A stretch of DNA of 64,000 bases from Phycisphaeraceae bacterium (GTDB lineage: Bacteria; Planctomycetota; Phycisphaerae; Phycisphaerales; Zrk34): positions 1 through 64,000 of the forward strand of contig JANQHD010000035.1 of the NCBI GenBank assembly GCA_028282805.1, read 5' to 3'. Within the stretch, counting starts at the first letter, position 1. Each line of letters opens with the position of its first letter. The translations under genes were made by a program, and so were the position numbers. Below, in pieces: positions 52,144 to 60,119 of this stretch. The notes under the pieces are model-generated. The model was not told the DNA's origin and ran no database searches. It saw only the letters and a list, made by a program, of their open reading frames with translations.

Positions 52144-52820
52144 CTTACACCTCCAAGCAAGACCACAGCCGCGCCGTCGAAGACTACGTCAAGCACATCT
52201 ACAAGCTGACCCAGCGCGGCGAGCGCGCCACCACCAAGGCGCTGGCGTCGCGCATGGGCCTCGAGCAGGGCACCGTCAGCGGCATGCTCCGTCAGCTCGC
52301 GTCGCGCGGCCTGGTCGACCACGAGCCGTACTACGGCGTGACGCTCACCGAAGAGGGCAAGGAGCTGGCCATGCGCCAGATCCGCCGCCATCGGCTCATC
52401 GAGCTGTTCCTCGTGGAGCTGCTGGGCTTCGAGTGGGACGAGGTCGACGCCGACGCCGAGCGGCTCGAGCACGCGGTCAGCGACCGGCTGATCGAGCGCA
52501 TCGACGCGGTGCTCAACCACCCCCGGGTCGACCCGCACGGCGCGCCGATCCCCAGCGCCAGCGGCGCAATCGACAACCCCCAGTACCCGTCGCTGGTTGA
52601 GCTGGGACCCGGGCAGGGGGGCGTCGTCCGCCGGGTCAGCGACAGCGAGCCGACCTTCCTCCAGCACCTGCGCGAGTGCGAGATCGGGCTCGACACGGAG
52701 TTGCGCGTCGTGGCGATCGAGCCGTTCGGCGCGGTGCGTGTGCGCATCGGCGAGCGCGAGGTGCAACTGCCGCGTGAGGCGGCGCAACGGATCGAGGTCG
52801 CGCCCAGCGACCCGCGGTGA
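52140..52820 (+). CDS. DtxR/MntR-family metal-dependent regulator
   Basis: A 226-aa protein: N-terminal winged helix (VEDYVKHIYKLTQRGERATTK; LASRMGLEQGTVSGMLRQL), dimerisation/metal domain with RHRLIELFLVELLGFEWDEVDADAERLEHAVSDRLIERID (metal ligands Glu/His as in IdeR/MntR), and a C-terminal FeoA-like SH3 domain. Probably an iron- or manganese-responsive repressor. It is coupled to the upstream secreted-protein gene; target sites were not identified. Confidence 0.92.
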   Translation: MTYTSKQDHSRAVEDYVKHIYKLTQRGERATTKALASRMGLEQGTVSGMLRQLASRGLVDHEPYYGVTLTEEGKELAMRQIRRHRLIELFLVELLGFEWDEVDADAERLEHAVSDRLIERIDAVLNHPRVDPHGAPIPSASGAIDNPQYPSLVELGPGQGGVVRRVSDSEPTFLQHLRECEIGLDTELRVVAIEPFGAVRVRIGEREVQLPREAAQRIEVAPSDPR

Positions 52821-52865
52821 GCCCTTTGGTGGACAACCCCGCACTTGTAACCGATAGTAACGCCT

Positions 52866-54059
52866 ATGCCTTCTCTGGTTGTTTTCGATGACGCTTACGA
52901 TCGCCTGTCGCCGCTGACCGACCTGCGGGCCAGCTTCGAGTTGCGCACCGGCGCGGTCACGACGCTCGAACGCATCGAGCGCAGCGTCGGCCGACCGGTG
53001 TCGGCGGTGGTCGTGCCGCGGTGCCTGGTCGAGCTGACCCGGGCCAGGCTGAGCGCCGAGGTCAACAAGCTGCCCGACGACGACGCGATGCTGCTGGTCA
53101 ACGGGCGCTGGTCGGTCATGCACGCCGCGCCGCCCGACCGGGTCAACACCGCGGTCCTCGACGCGCACGGCGCGGTCGCCGCGGCGCTGCTGGACCTGGC
53201 CAAGGCGGCCGAGTTCGTCGCCGAGCCGATGCGCCTGCCCGACGGCGTCGACGCGGTCACCGACGAACAGGCCGACCTGCTGCGTCAACCCTGGCACGTG
53301 ATCCAACACGCCAAGGCCAACCTGCCGGGCGACATCGAGGCGTTCGAGGGCAAGCCGCTGCAAGCCGACGACCCGACCGTCGTGATCGCCGGCGACCACC
53401 CCGTGCTCGTCGGCCAGGGCGCGCAGATCGGCCCGCACGTCGTGTTCGACACCGCCGGCGGCGCCGTCGCCATCGACTCGGGCGCACGTATCGAACCGAT
53501 GACCACCCTGCAAGGCCCGTGCTACATCGGCCCCGACAGCGTCGTGATCCGCCACGGCGACATCCGCGCCAACACCGTCGTCGGCCCCGTCTGCAAGGTC
53601 GGCGGCGAGGTCTCCGGCACCGTCATCCAGGGCTTTTCCAACAAGGCCCACCTCGGGTTCGTCGGCGACAGCTACCTCGGCGAGTGGGTCAACCTCGGGG
53701 CGGGCACGACCACGAGCAACCTGAAAAACACCTACGGCGAAGTGGCGATGCAGACCGACCCCGCCGGCGACCCCGAACCGACGGGCATGCCGTTCCTCGG
53801 CGCGATACTCGGCGACCACGTCAAAACCGCCATCGGCACCCGGCTCAACACCGGCGCTTGCGTTCACAGCGGCGCGATGGTGGCCGTGTCGAACTTCCCC
53901 CCCAAGTGCATCGGGCGTTTCGCGTTCCTCACCGACGCCGGCGAGCAGAAGTACGACTTGGGCCGGTTCGTCGAGGTCGCCGACCGCATGATGCACCGCC
54001 GCGGCCAACAGGTCACCGAAGCGCTGCGCACGCGCCTGGCTGAACTGCACGTGGGGTAG
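52866..54059 (+). CDS. GlmU-like putative sugar nucleotidyltransferase
   Basis: A 397-aa protein starting MPSLVVFDDAYDRLSPLTDLR, a mark of the GlmU-family group common in Planctomycetes and Bacteroidetes. The N-terminal half is a diverged nucleotidyltransferase, and residues about 190-340 form a left-handed beta helix (hexapeptide repeats, e.g. IGPHVVFDTAGGAVAID). The GlmU signature residues for UTP binding are not obvious. Possibly UDP-GlcNAc-related. A repeat element follows 5 bp after its stop. Confidence 0.82.
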   Translation: MPSLVVFDDAYDRLSPLTDLRASFELRTGAVTTLERIERSVGRPVSAVVVPRCLVELTRARLSAEVNKLPDDDAMLLVNGRWSVMHAAPPDRVNTAVLDAHGAVAAALLDLAKAAEFVAEPMRLPDGVDAVTDEQADLLRQPWHVIQHAKANLPGDIEAFEGKPLQADDPTVVIAGDHPVLVGQGAQIGPHVVFDTAGGAVAIDSGARIEPMTTLQGPCYIGPDSVVIRHGDIRANTVVGPVCKVGGEVSGTVIQGFSNKAHLGFVGDSYLGEWVNLGAGTTTSNLKNTYGEVAMQTDPAGDPEPTGMPFLGAILGDHVKTAIGTRLNTGACVHSGAMVAVSNFPPKCIGRFAFLTDAGEQKYDLGRFVEVADRMMHRRGQQVTEALRTRLAELHVG

Positions 54060-54252
54060 GCTCGTTTACCGCAAAGGCACGCTGAATCGGGTGCTGTTGC
54101 ACAAATGTGATATTCCGTAGCCCGAGTTCGACAACCAGCGCGTGTTCATAAATCGACTCGTGCAAACCCGGCCCAAGGTGCTTGTGCACTTCGATCGCCG
54201 CCCCAATCACCGCATGGCTTAGCTCGTTCAATTCATCCGACACACCCGGCAT
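54013..54252 (-). pseudogene. truncated GxxExxY protein gene
   Basis: Residues 1-55 match the N-terminal half of GxxExxY proteins: LSHAVIGAAIEVHKHLGPG then GLHESIYEHAL, where G-x-x-E-x-x-Y is G-L-H-E-S-I-Y. The family is about 125 aa with a PD-(D/E)XK nuclease-like fold; here the homology stops near LRNITFVQQHPIQ and the frame runs on through the element end (54064) into the 3' end of the GlmU-like gene. It is therefore an internally deleted remnant inside an inverted-repeat element. Confidence 0.8.
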
Positions 54253-54310
54253 TTCTTCAACCCCAAAAAATCTTTGCGTCTTCGCACTTCTTTGCGCCTT
54301 TGTGGTAAAT
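54064..54310. mobile_element. small element with 15-bp inverted ends carrying GxxExxY remnant
   Basis: Left end GTTTACCGCAAAGGC (54064-54078) and right end GCCTTTGTGGTAAAT (54296-54310) are inverted repeats at 13 of 15 positions. The right end is followed inward by CAAAGAAGTGCGAAGACGCAAAG, near-identical to the left side of the relic at 45770. Inserted 4 bp past the GlmU-like stop. Confidence 0.65.
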
Positions 54311-54318
54311 AAAAAACC

Positions 54319-55293
54319 TCACTCAAACTCGAGCAGAACCTTCACCGCATCGCCGCTCGCCGCGAGATTGAGCGCGTCGGCGGCCTGGTCGAATCGCACC
54401 CGGCGAGTGATCATCGACAGCACGTCGACCTCGTCGCCGAGCAGCAGGGCGATCGCCTCGCCGAACGGGCCGCACCGGCTGCCGATCAGTTCGACCTCGT
54501 TGATCACCAGCGGCGACAGATCGACGCCCGCCTGGTTAGCCACGGTGGTTTTGAGCACGACCCGCCCGCGCGGGCGCACCATCTGCATGGCGAGCTTCAA
54601 GCCATCGGCGCTGCCGGTGCAGTCGATGACGATGTCCTGGTCGCCGCGCGGCGTGGTCTCGTCGAGCAGGCGGTGCTTGATGCGCCACTTCTCGCAAAGC
54701 TCCAGCTTGGCCGGGTGCTTGCCGATCACGCGCACCGCGGCGTTCAGCCGGCTCATCACCTGCGCGACCAGCAACCCCAACCGCCCATCCCCGAGCACGG
54801 TGATGTACGGCGTGCCCTCGATGCGCAGCTGACGCGGTATCTGGCAGGCGGCGGCGAGTGGCTCGGTGAACACCGCGCGGTCGTTGTCGATCGCGTCGGG
54901 CACGGCCATCAGGTTCTCGACCGGCAGGGTGAAGCGTTCGGCGAAGCACCCGTCGCGGCCGGCGATGCCGAGCACGCTGCGGTCGCGGCAGTGTTCGCGC
55001 AGGCCGCGCGTGCACATGTCGCATCGCCCGCACACGCAGTTGATCGTGCCCACCACGCGTTTGCCGACCAGCGCGTCGGCGGTTTCGCTGGCGCTGCCGA
55101 CCGATTCGACCACGCCGACGAACTCGTGTCCGAGCACGCCGGTAAAGCCCATGTAGCCCCGGCAGATCTCCAGGTCCGTCGAACAGATGCCCGCGACCAC
55201 GGTGCGGATCAGCGCCTCGTGGGCTTGGGGTTTGGGTTCGGGGTGGTCGGTCTCGGCTGTGAGCTGGCGACCGTCAAAGACCAGGGCACGCAC
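54319..55293 (-). CDS. zinc-dependent alcohol dehydrogenase (MDR family)
   Basis: A 324-aa medium-chain dehydrogenase. Catalytic zinc ligands: Cys in AGICSTDLE, GHEFVGVVE, and Glu in FTEPLAA; structural zinc cysteines in CVCGRCDMCTRGLREHC. Cofactor motif VLGDGRLGLL. Substrate unknown. Probable start 55293; no strong ribosome site. It lies 33 bp upstream of the HEAT lipoprotein stop and is likely co-transcribed with it. Confidence 0.9.
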   Translation of the reverse strand: MRALVFDGRQLTAETDHPEPKPQAHEALIRTVVAGICSTDLEICRGYMGFTGVLGHEFVGVVESVGSASETADALVGKRVVGTINCVCGRCDMCTRGLREHCRDRSVLGIAGRDGCFAERFTLPVENLMAVPDAIDNDRAVFTEPLAAACQIPRQLRIEGTPYITVLGDGRLGLLVAQVMSRLNAAVRVIGKHPAKLELCEKWRIKHRLLDETTPRGDQDIVIDCTGSADGLKLAMQMVRPRGRVVLKTTVANQAGVDLSPLVINEVELIGSRCGPFGEAIALLLGDEVDVLSMITRRVRFDQAADALNLAASGDAVKVLLEFE

Positions 55294-55326
55294 GGCGAGT
55301 TCTCCGGCCGAGGTGTGGGCAGTGGG

Positions 55327-56157
55327 TTACGACGATTGCAGGTCGGGGTCTTCGACCATGTCTTCGGCGCCCCGGGGCCGGTTCGGCGCGATCTTCTCGA
55401 ACTCTTTCCAGAACTGGGCGCGGTCGAGCAAGGTCTTCGGCTTGTGGAACTCGGGGTAGTAATAGGTCTGCTGGTTGGCGAACAGATCGCTGTTGCCCTT
55501 GGCCCACGCCCACCACTCGGTGCCGGTGTCGCCGAAGTCGGCGCCGGTGAGCGTGTGCAGCGCGCGGTGGGCTTCATCCACGACGCCGTAGTCGTCATCG
55601 CTCAGCGCGCCGACGAGCGCATCGAACACGCCGCGCGTGGGGTATTGGCCCAGCGCGTTGGCGGCGGCGATCCGCACGTCGGCGTTCTTGTCGTTGATCA
55701 TCGCGTAGATCAGCGGGTTGACCGCCTTGTCAGAGTGAATTCGTTGCAGCGCCTTGGCCGCCTCCCAGCGCACGAGGTCGGACGCGTCGTTGGCCATGCG
55801 CCGGTTGAGCGTGGGTACGTCTTCGAGGTTGCCCCAGCGCCCCAGCGCCGCGACCGCCGCGGCCCGCACGGTGGGGTCGGGGTCGTCGATCAGCATGCGG
55901 TAGGCCTTGAGGTACGGCTCCTCACCGCCCCAGCTGGCGTTCGAGAGCAGGGTGACGCTGCGCCGACGCAGGTCCGCGTCGTACAGGTTGAACGCGTCGC
56001 GCGCCGCCTGCGATGGCGTCGGCGCGAACATCTCCGGGAACAGCGCGGCGAGCGGGTTGCTGTTCGTGTTGCTGCTGCTGCAACCGAGTACCCCGCCCGC
56101 CACCACGAGCAGGCCGAGCACGAGCAACGATCGGTGAATGCGGTTTTGTTGGTCCAT
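55327..56157 (-). CDS. HEAT-repeat lipoprotein
   Basis: A 276-aa lipoprotein: signal peptide with lipobox GGVLGC (Cys about 26), a short polar linker, then HEAT repeats from about residue 70 to 205 (PTVRAAAVAALGRWG; DLVRWEAAKALQRI; ADVRIAAANALGQY). Likely a periplasmic protein-protein scaffold. It is divergent from the aminotransferase gene. No partner is evident. Confidence 0.85.
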   Translation of the reverse strand: MDQQNRIHRSLLVLGLLVVAGGVLGCSSSNTNSNPLAALFPEMFAPTPSQAARDAFNLYDADLRRRSVTLLSNASWGGEEPYLKAYRMLIDDPDPTVRAAAVAALGRWGNLEDVPTLNRRMANDASDLVRWEAAKALQRIHSDKAVNPLIYAMINDKNADVRIAAANALGQYPTRGVFDALVGALSDDDYGVVDEAHRALHTLTGADFGDTGTEWWAWAKGNSDLFANQQTYYYPEFHKPKTLLDRAQFWKEFEKIAPNRPRGAEDMVEDPDLQSS

Positions 56158-56236
56158 CTGGCCGACTAGCTCCGTCTGATCGGCGGTGAGAAATCGTTGG
56201 CGGCATTGTAAGGCACAAGGCCCCCGGCTGCACCCG

Positions 56237-56265
56237 CTGTCAAATCGGCCCGCATCGCGTATGCT
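56237..56265 (+). promoter_or_regulatory. promoter of D-amino-acid aminotransferase gene
   Basis: CTGTCA (56237-56242), 17-bp spacer, TATGCT (56260-56265), then 6 nt to the ATG: a leaderless-type arrangement. Confidence 0.55.
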
Positions 56266-56271
56266 TGCCGC

Positions 56272-57126
56272 ATGGATCAGTGGGTCTACCTCAACGGCGC
56301 CTACGTCTCGGCGGCGCACGCGGCGATCAGCCCCTTCGACCGCGGCTTCCTCTTCGCCGACGGCGTGTACGAGGTCGTCCGCTACTACAACGGCAAGCCC
56401 CTGGCCATGGCCGAGCACCTCGAACGCCTCGCGTTCAGCCTGGCCGAGCTCAAGCTGACGCCGCCGCCGCCCGTCGAGCAATTTGCCGAGATCAGCGACC
56501 GGCTCGTCGAACGCAACGCTGCGCCCGACGCCGGCGTGTACTGGCAGGTCACGCGCGGCGCCGCCCGGCGCACGCACGCCTTTCCCACTGACGCCAAGCC
56601 CACGGTCTTCGCCGCCTGCGAGCCCGCGCCGCCGCTGAGCGACGGCGACGCCGTCGAGCCGCTCACCGCCATCAGCCACGAAGAAACACGCTGGGCACGC
56701 TGCGCGATCAAGTCGGTGGCGCTGCTGCCAAACGTGCTGGCGCGCCAGGCGGCGGAAGAGGCGGGGTGCGACGAAGCGATCTTCGTGCGTGACGACGGCA
56801 CGGTCACCGAGGGCGCCGCGCGTTCGATCCTTGTGGTGCGCGACGGCGTAATCGAAACCCACCCGCTCGACGGCCGCATCCTCGGCAGCATCACCCGCAT
56901 GATCGTGCTGCGTTTAGCCGAGCAACTCAGCCTGCCCGTGCGAGAACAGGCCGTGACACTCGAACAAATGCTCGGCGCCGACGAGGTCATCGCCGTCGGC
57001 ACGACCACCGAGGTGCGCCCGATCCGATCGATCGACGGAAAGCTTATCGGCGGTGGGGCGGTGGGGCCGGTCACCCGTGCGCTGGTCGCCGCCTACCGAC
57101 AGCACGTCAAACAGGCGTGCGGCTAG
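56272..57126 (+). CDS. class IV aminotransferase, D-alanine aminotransferase-like
   Basis: A 284-aa PLP enzyme: VYLNGAYVSAAHAAISPFDRGFLFADGVYEVVRYYNG and the catalytic-lysine segment AIKSVALLPNVLARQAA, closer to D-amino-acid aminotransferases (KSLNLLPNVLAKQ) than to IlvE. It would make D-Ala/D-Glu for murein. A different class IV enzyme is at 35256. The stop is convergent, overlapping the CYTH gene by four bases. Confidence 0.85.
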   Translation: MDQWVYLNGAYVSAAHAAISPFDRGFLFADGVYEVVRYYNGKPLAMAEHLERLAFSLAELKLTPPPPVEQFAEISDRLVERNAAPDAGVYWQVTRGAARRTHAFPTDAKPTVFAACEPAPPLSDGDAVEPLTAISHEETRWARCAIKSVALLPNVLARQAAEEAGCDEAIFVRDDGTVTEGAARSILVVRDGVIETHPLDGRILGSITRMIVLRLAEQLSLPVREQAVTLEQMLGADEVIAVGTTTEVRPIRSIDGKLIGGGAVGPVTRALVAAYRQHVKQACG

Positions 57127-57716
57127 ACACGCTCATCTATTTTGGTGGCTTCGAACCGGACGTGGCGCTCGCTGATCTCGTGATCGGCCAGGTACGACCA
57201 CAGCATCGACACGTAACTGCTCTTGATCATCGGTCTGTTCGACAGGCCCAGCTTCTCGCGCACGGCGAGCACCGCCGCGTCGTCCGGGCCTTCGATCTCG
57301 ACGAAGCACCCGAGGATCGGCAGCTCGTCGAGTTCGATCGTGCAACCGTCGAGCCGCCAGCGGTCGCGGCGCTTCTCGAAGCGGATCGTCTCGTGGTAGC
57401 CCAACTCGGCCAACAGCTCGAGCATGGCCGGCGCCGCGTCGACCGCCAGCTCGATCTCCCGCCGACTCTTGAGGCGGCCGTGCTGCCGCGGGCCCTTGAA
57501 GGTGACGACCGTCTCGGCGGGTTTGCCGTTGCCGACCACCTCGAGCACCCGTACCCGCAGCCCACAGTCGGACGCGGCCATCTGGCGGTCGTGGGTGTCG
57601 AGAAAAATGTTGTCCTCGAGCATGCGGGCGACGTGCCCGCCGTCGAGCTGTTCGACGCGCGAACGGATGACGGACAGGTCGTCCACACGGCATTTGGCTT
57701 CGATCTCGATCTTCAT
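57123..57716 (-). CDS. CYTH-domain protein (class IV adenylate cyclase-like)
   Basis: A 197-aa protein with the N-terminal EIEAK (ExExK) motif of CYTH domains and conserved charged strands (VVTFKGPRQHGRLKSRREIEL; GCTIELDELPILGCFVEIEG). The fold binds triphosphates; activities include adenylate cyclase, thiamine-triphosphatase and inorganic triphosphatase. AAGGAAAAGAACGGCAATCAGC lies in the leader. The exact activity is unclear. Confidence 0.88.
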   Translation of the reverse strand: MKIEIEAKCRVDDLSVIRSRVEQLDGGHVARMLEDNIFLDTHDRQMAASDCGLRVRVLEVVGNGKPAETVVTFKGPRQHGRLKSRREIELAVDAAPAMLELLAELGYHETIRFEKRRDRWRLDGCTIELDELPILGCFVEIEGPDDAAVLAVREKLGLSNRPMIKSSYVSMLWSYLADHEISERHVRFEATKIDERV

Positions 57717-57955
57717 GCTGATTGCCGTTCTTTTCCTTGGCCATACTGCGGGCGAAGCGGCAAACTACCGCCAGTGCCGCCGCGCTGGCAAGCCCGCACC
57801 GAACCAGCCCGATCGTTGTTTGCGGACCCCAAAAGAAAGCTCAAAATAACATAATAGGCATTATAGGACGTTTAATATATTCAAATAGCGGTTCACAGGC
57901 GATTTAAGCGTCGCTACAATCCTCTCCGAAACCCACCCCGAGATCGTCAACGCAC
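57717..57955. promoter_or_regulatory. A/T-rich divergent control region of the CYTH and Fur-like genes
   Basis: The region is much A/T-richer than its surroundings. TTTAATATATTCAAA (57871-57885) is a near-perfect palindrome. A plus-strand promoter fits TTCACA (57892-57897), 17 bp, TACAAT (57915-57920), with a leader of about 30 nt to the Fur-like ATG. The palindrome sits just upstream of the -35, a plausible operator. Confidence 0.55.
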
Positions 57956-58429
57956 ATGGAATTACCACCACCGACCCCAGCCGGAAGCGATTCAACCATC
58001 GTCCAGCCGCTCTGCGCGATCTTCCGGCGGTTCCTCAAAAAACGCGGCCTGAAGTTCACCACCGAGCGGGCCCTCATCCTCGATACCGTGCTCAGCAAAG
58101 AAGGCGTCTTCGAGGTCGACCAACTGCTCTTCGAGATGCACGAGGCCGGCCACCGCGTGTCGAAGGCCACCATCTATCGCACCATCAAGCACCTCGTCGA
58201 GGCCGGCATCATCCAGGAAGTCCTCATCGACTCCCGCCAGGCTCACTACCAGTTGATCTACGGCCGCAAGCCCACCGACCACATCGTCAACGTCGACAAC
58301 GACCAGATGATCGAGTTCTACAGCCCGCAGATCGCCAAGCTCATCGAACAGGTCTGCCGCGAGCACGGCCTGAAACCCGTCGGCCACCGCCTGCTGGTCT
58401 ACGGCACGGGTGGTGAATCCAAGGCTTGA
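57956..58429 (+). CDS. Fur-family transcriptional regulator
   Basis: A 157-aa protein: winged helix with LKFTTERALILDTVLSKEG and HRVSKATIYRTIKHLVEAGII, typical of Fur, and the dimer domain starting with a diverged metal segment (PTDHIVNVDNDQMIEFYSP, then HGLKPVGHRLLVYG). The CxxC zinc pair of most Fur proteins is absent. The regulated metal or signal is uncertain; autoregulation through the A/T-rich palindrome upstream is possible. Confidence 0.88.
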   Translation: MELPPPTPAGSDSTIVQPLCAIFRRFLKKRGLKFTTERALILDTVLSKEGVFEVDQLLFEMHEAGHRVSKATIYRTIKHLVEAGIIQEVLIDSRQAHYQLIYGRKPTDHIVNVDNDQMIEFYSPQIAKLIEQVCREHGLKPVGHRLLVYGTGGESKA

Positions 58430-58440
58430 AGCACACGCAC

Positions 58441-59130
58441 TTATGAATCGCCGTCGGTGTCGCGCTCCATCGTGGCCAGGTCGTCGTTTTCCCAGTCCAC
58501 CTCGCGCGTGATCTTGTAGTCGCCGCCGAGCCACCGGCCGAGGTCGATGGTCTTGCAGCGCGGCGAACAGAACGGGAACGCCTCGTCGCCGTGCAGCACG
58601 GGTGTCTTGCAGATCGGGCAAGGCAGTCCGATATCCGCGTGATCCAAAAGGGCGGTCCGAAGCTGTTTCTCTCGCGTGTGCAGCTTGCCGTGCAGCGTGA
58701 TGCGCAGCTGGCGTTTCTCATCGCCGAGGTGTTCGATGTCGATCGCCACGCGGTCTTCCGGCAGTTCCGAGGCGATGCGGTCGGCCCATTCGATAACGTT
58801 GACGCTGCTGTTTTGCGTCGGCTCATCCCACCCCATCGATTCTAAATCGTCGAGCGAATCGATGCGGTAGGCGTCGATGTGCACCACGGTCGGCTGCGCT
58901 TCGTACTCCTGCATCAGCACAAACGTCGGGCTCGACACCGCGCGCGGGTCGGCGTCGAAGCCGGTCGCGATGCCGCGCACCAATTGCGTCTTGCCGGCGC
59001 CCAGCTCGCCCGACAGCGCCACCACGTCGCCCGCGCGCAGCGCACGGGCGACCGCCCCGCCCACGGCCACGGTTTTCGTTACGCTGTTGCTCTCGAAACA
59101 CAAGTCACTCACCGCGGTGCTCCCATCCAC
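58441..59130 (-). CDS. tsaE: TsaE fused to YacG-like zinc finger
   Basis: A 229-aa protein. Residues 1-150 are TsaE: P-loop GELGAGKTQL (41-50), SSPTFVLMQEY (66-76), HIDAYRI (84-90). TsaE is the ATPase needed for t6A37 in tRNA with TsaB/TsaD. Residues about 165-210 are a YacG-like zinc finger with Cys171, Cys174, Cys188 and Cys192 and the PFCSPRCKTIDLGRWL core of YacG, a DNA gyrase inhibitor family. It overlaps thiL by 26 bp (ATG at 59130) or 8 bp (GTG at 59112). Confidence 0.88.
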   Translation of the reverse strand: MDGSTAVSDLCFESNSVTKTVAVGGAVARALRAGDVVALSGELGAGKTQLVRGIATGFDADPRAVSSPTFVLMQEYEAQPTVVHIDAYRIDSLDDLESMGWDEPTQNSSVNVIEWADRIASELPEDRVAIDIEHLGDEKRQLRITLHGKLHTREKQLRTALLDHADIGLPCPICKTPVLHGDEAFPFCSPRCKTIDLGRWLGGDYKITREVDWENDDLATMERDTDGDS

Positions 59131-60010
59131 AAGCCGCTAGCGGCTTAGCGCTGCCGTCTTTGCCGCGCATGACGACCGGCGCTCCGTCGTTGGCTGCGAC
59201 CACGTGCCCGATCCGCGCGATCGGCACGCCGTCGACCGACTCCGGCACCACGCCGGCGGCGGTAAAGCATAGCTCGTAATCCTCGCCGTCCGAAAGGGCG
59301 GCCGCCGCCCCACCGCCCCGCCGGCAGGGTATCGCCGCCTCGTCGATCACCGCGCCCACGCCCGACCGCTCGCAGATGTGGCCCAGGTCCGTGGCTAACC
59401 CGTCCGACAGGTCGATCATCGCGTGCAGGCCGACCGCCGGGTCCTCCGCGAGCGTGCGGGCCAGCGCGATCCGCGGTTCGGCGTCCAGGTGCGGCCCACC
59501 GCCCTGCTCATCCCACGCCCCGCCGAGCTCGCCCGTCACGTAAATCCCGTCGTTGATGATCGCCCCGCTGCGCAGCACCGGCTCGACCCCCGCCGGCTCG
59601 GCGAACACCGTGACCGTCAGCAGCAGTTTGCCGCCCCACACGCTCACGTCGCCGCCGATCAGCGGGCAGCCGTATCGCTCGGCGGTCTGACGCATCGCAT
59701 CGAACAACGCGCGGGCGCGCTCGGCGCCGAAATCGCTCGGCAGGCACGCCGCCGCCACCGCCCCGCACGGCAGCGCCGCCATCGCCGCCACGTCCGACAG
59801 GTTCCGCACGATCGCCTTGCGCCCCACCCGTTCGATCGGCGTGGTCGCCGTGTTCACGTGCACGCCGTCGACGACCTGGTCGACGGTGACCAGCACCGTC
59901 TGCCCGCCGATGGCCAGCGCGCCCATGTCGTCGCCCGGGCCGATGACGACCGACTCCGGCAACGCCCGGCTGGCCGCGTAGATGTGCTGGAGCAGTTCGT
60001 TTTCTCGCAT
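59105..60010 (-). CDS. thiL: thiamine-monophosphate kinase
   Basis: A 301-aa ThiL: GPGDDMGALAIGGQTVLVTVDQVVDGVHV start (Asp-rich metal site) and GGDVSVWGGKLLLTVTVFAEP, then IDLSDGLATDLGHIC. Phosphorylates ThMP to ThDP. The ATG is 6 nt after TAGAAT, a leaderless-type arrangement. The 3' end overlaps tsaE. It carries a GCTAAGCCGC repeat copy in its last 20 codons. Confidence 0.95.
   Translation of the reverse strand: MRENELLQHIYAASRALPESVVIGPGDDMGALAIGGQTVLVTVDQVVDGVHVNTATTPIERVGRKAIVRNLSDVAAMAALPCGAVAAACLPSDFGAERARALFDAMRQTAERYGCPLIGGDVSVWGGKLLLTVTVFAEPAGVEPVLRSGAIINDGIYVTGELGGAWDEQGGGPHLDAEPRIALARTLAEDPAVGLHAMIDLSDGLATDLGHICERSGVGAVIDEAAIPCRRGGGAAAALSDGEDYELCFTAAGVVPESVDGVPIARIGHVVAANDGAPVVMRGKDGSAKPLAACGWEHRGE
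59131..59152 (-). repeat. GCTAAGCCGC palindromic repeat, copy 3 (inside thiL)
   Basis: On the minus strand GCGCTAAGCCGCTAGCGGCTT, translated as part of the thiL C-terminus (S-A-K-P-L-A-A). Confidence 0.6.
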
Positions 60011-60051
60011 CGCCTTATTCTAGCACCGATCGCCGTCGGCAAAGCGAAACG

Positions 60052-60086
60052 AAAAAGCCCACCGCGCGGGCACGCGATGAGCTTTT
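60052..60086 (-). terminator. probable terminator after the 130-aa gene
   Basis: AAAAAGCCCACCGCG... folds with ...CGCGATGAGCTTTT; on the minus strand it ends in five T after GGGC. Imperfect stem; may act in both directions. Confidence 0.5.
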
Positions 60087-60119
60087 ATGGAGGGACATCA
60101 AACCAATCACTTGCTTGTG

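Noticed and set aside
56234-56862. Extension of the HEAT lipoprotein frame past its start
   Set aside because: The frame continues on the minus strand opposite the aminotransferase gene but is not protein-like; the lipobox at the ATG of 56157 fixes the start.
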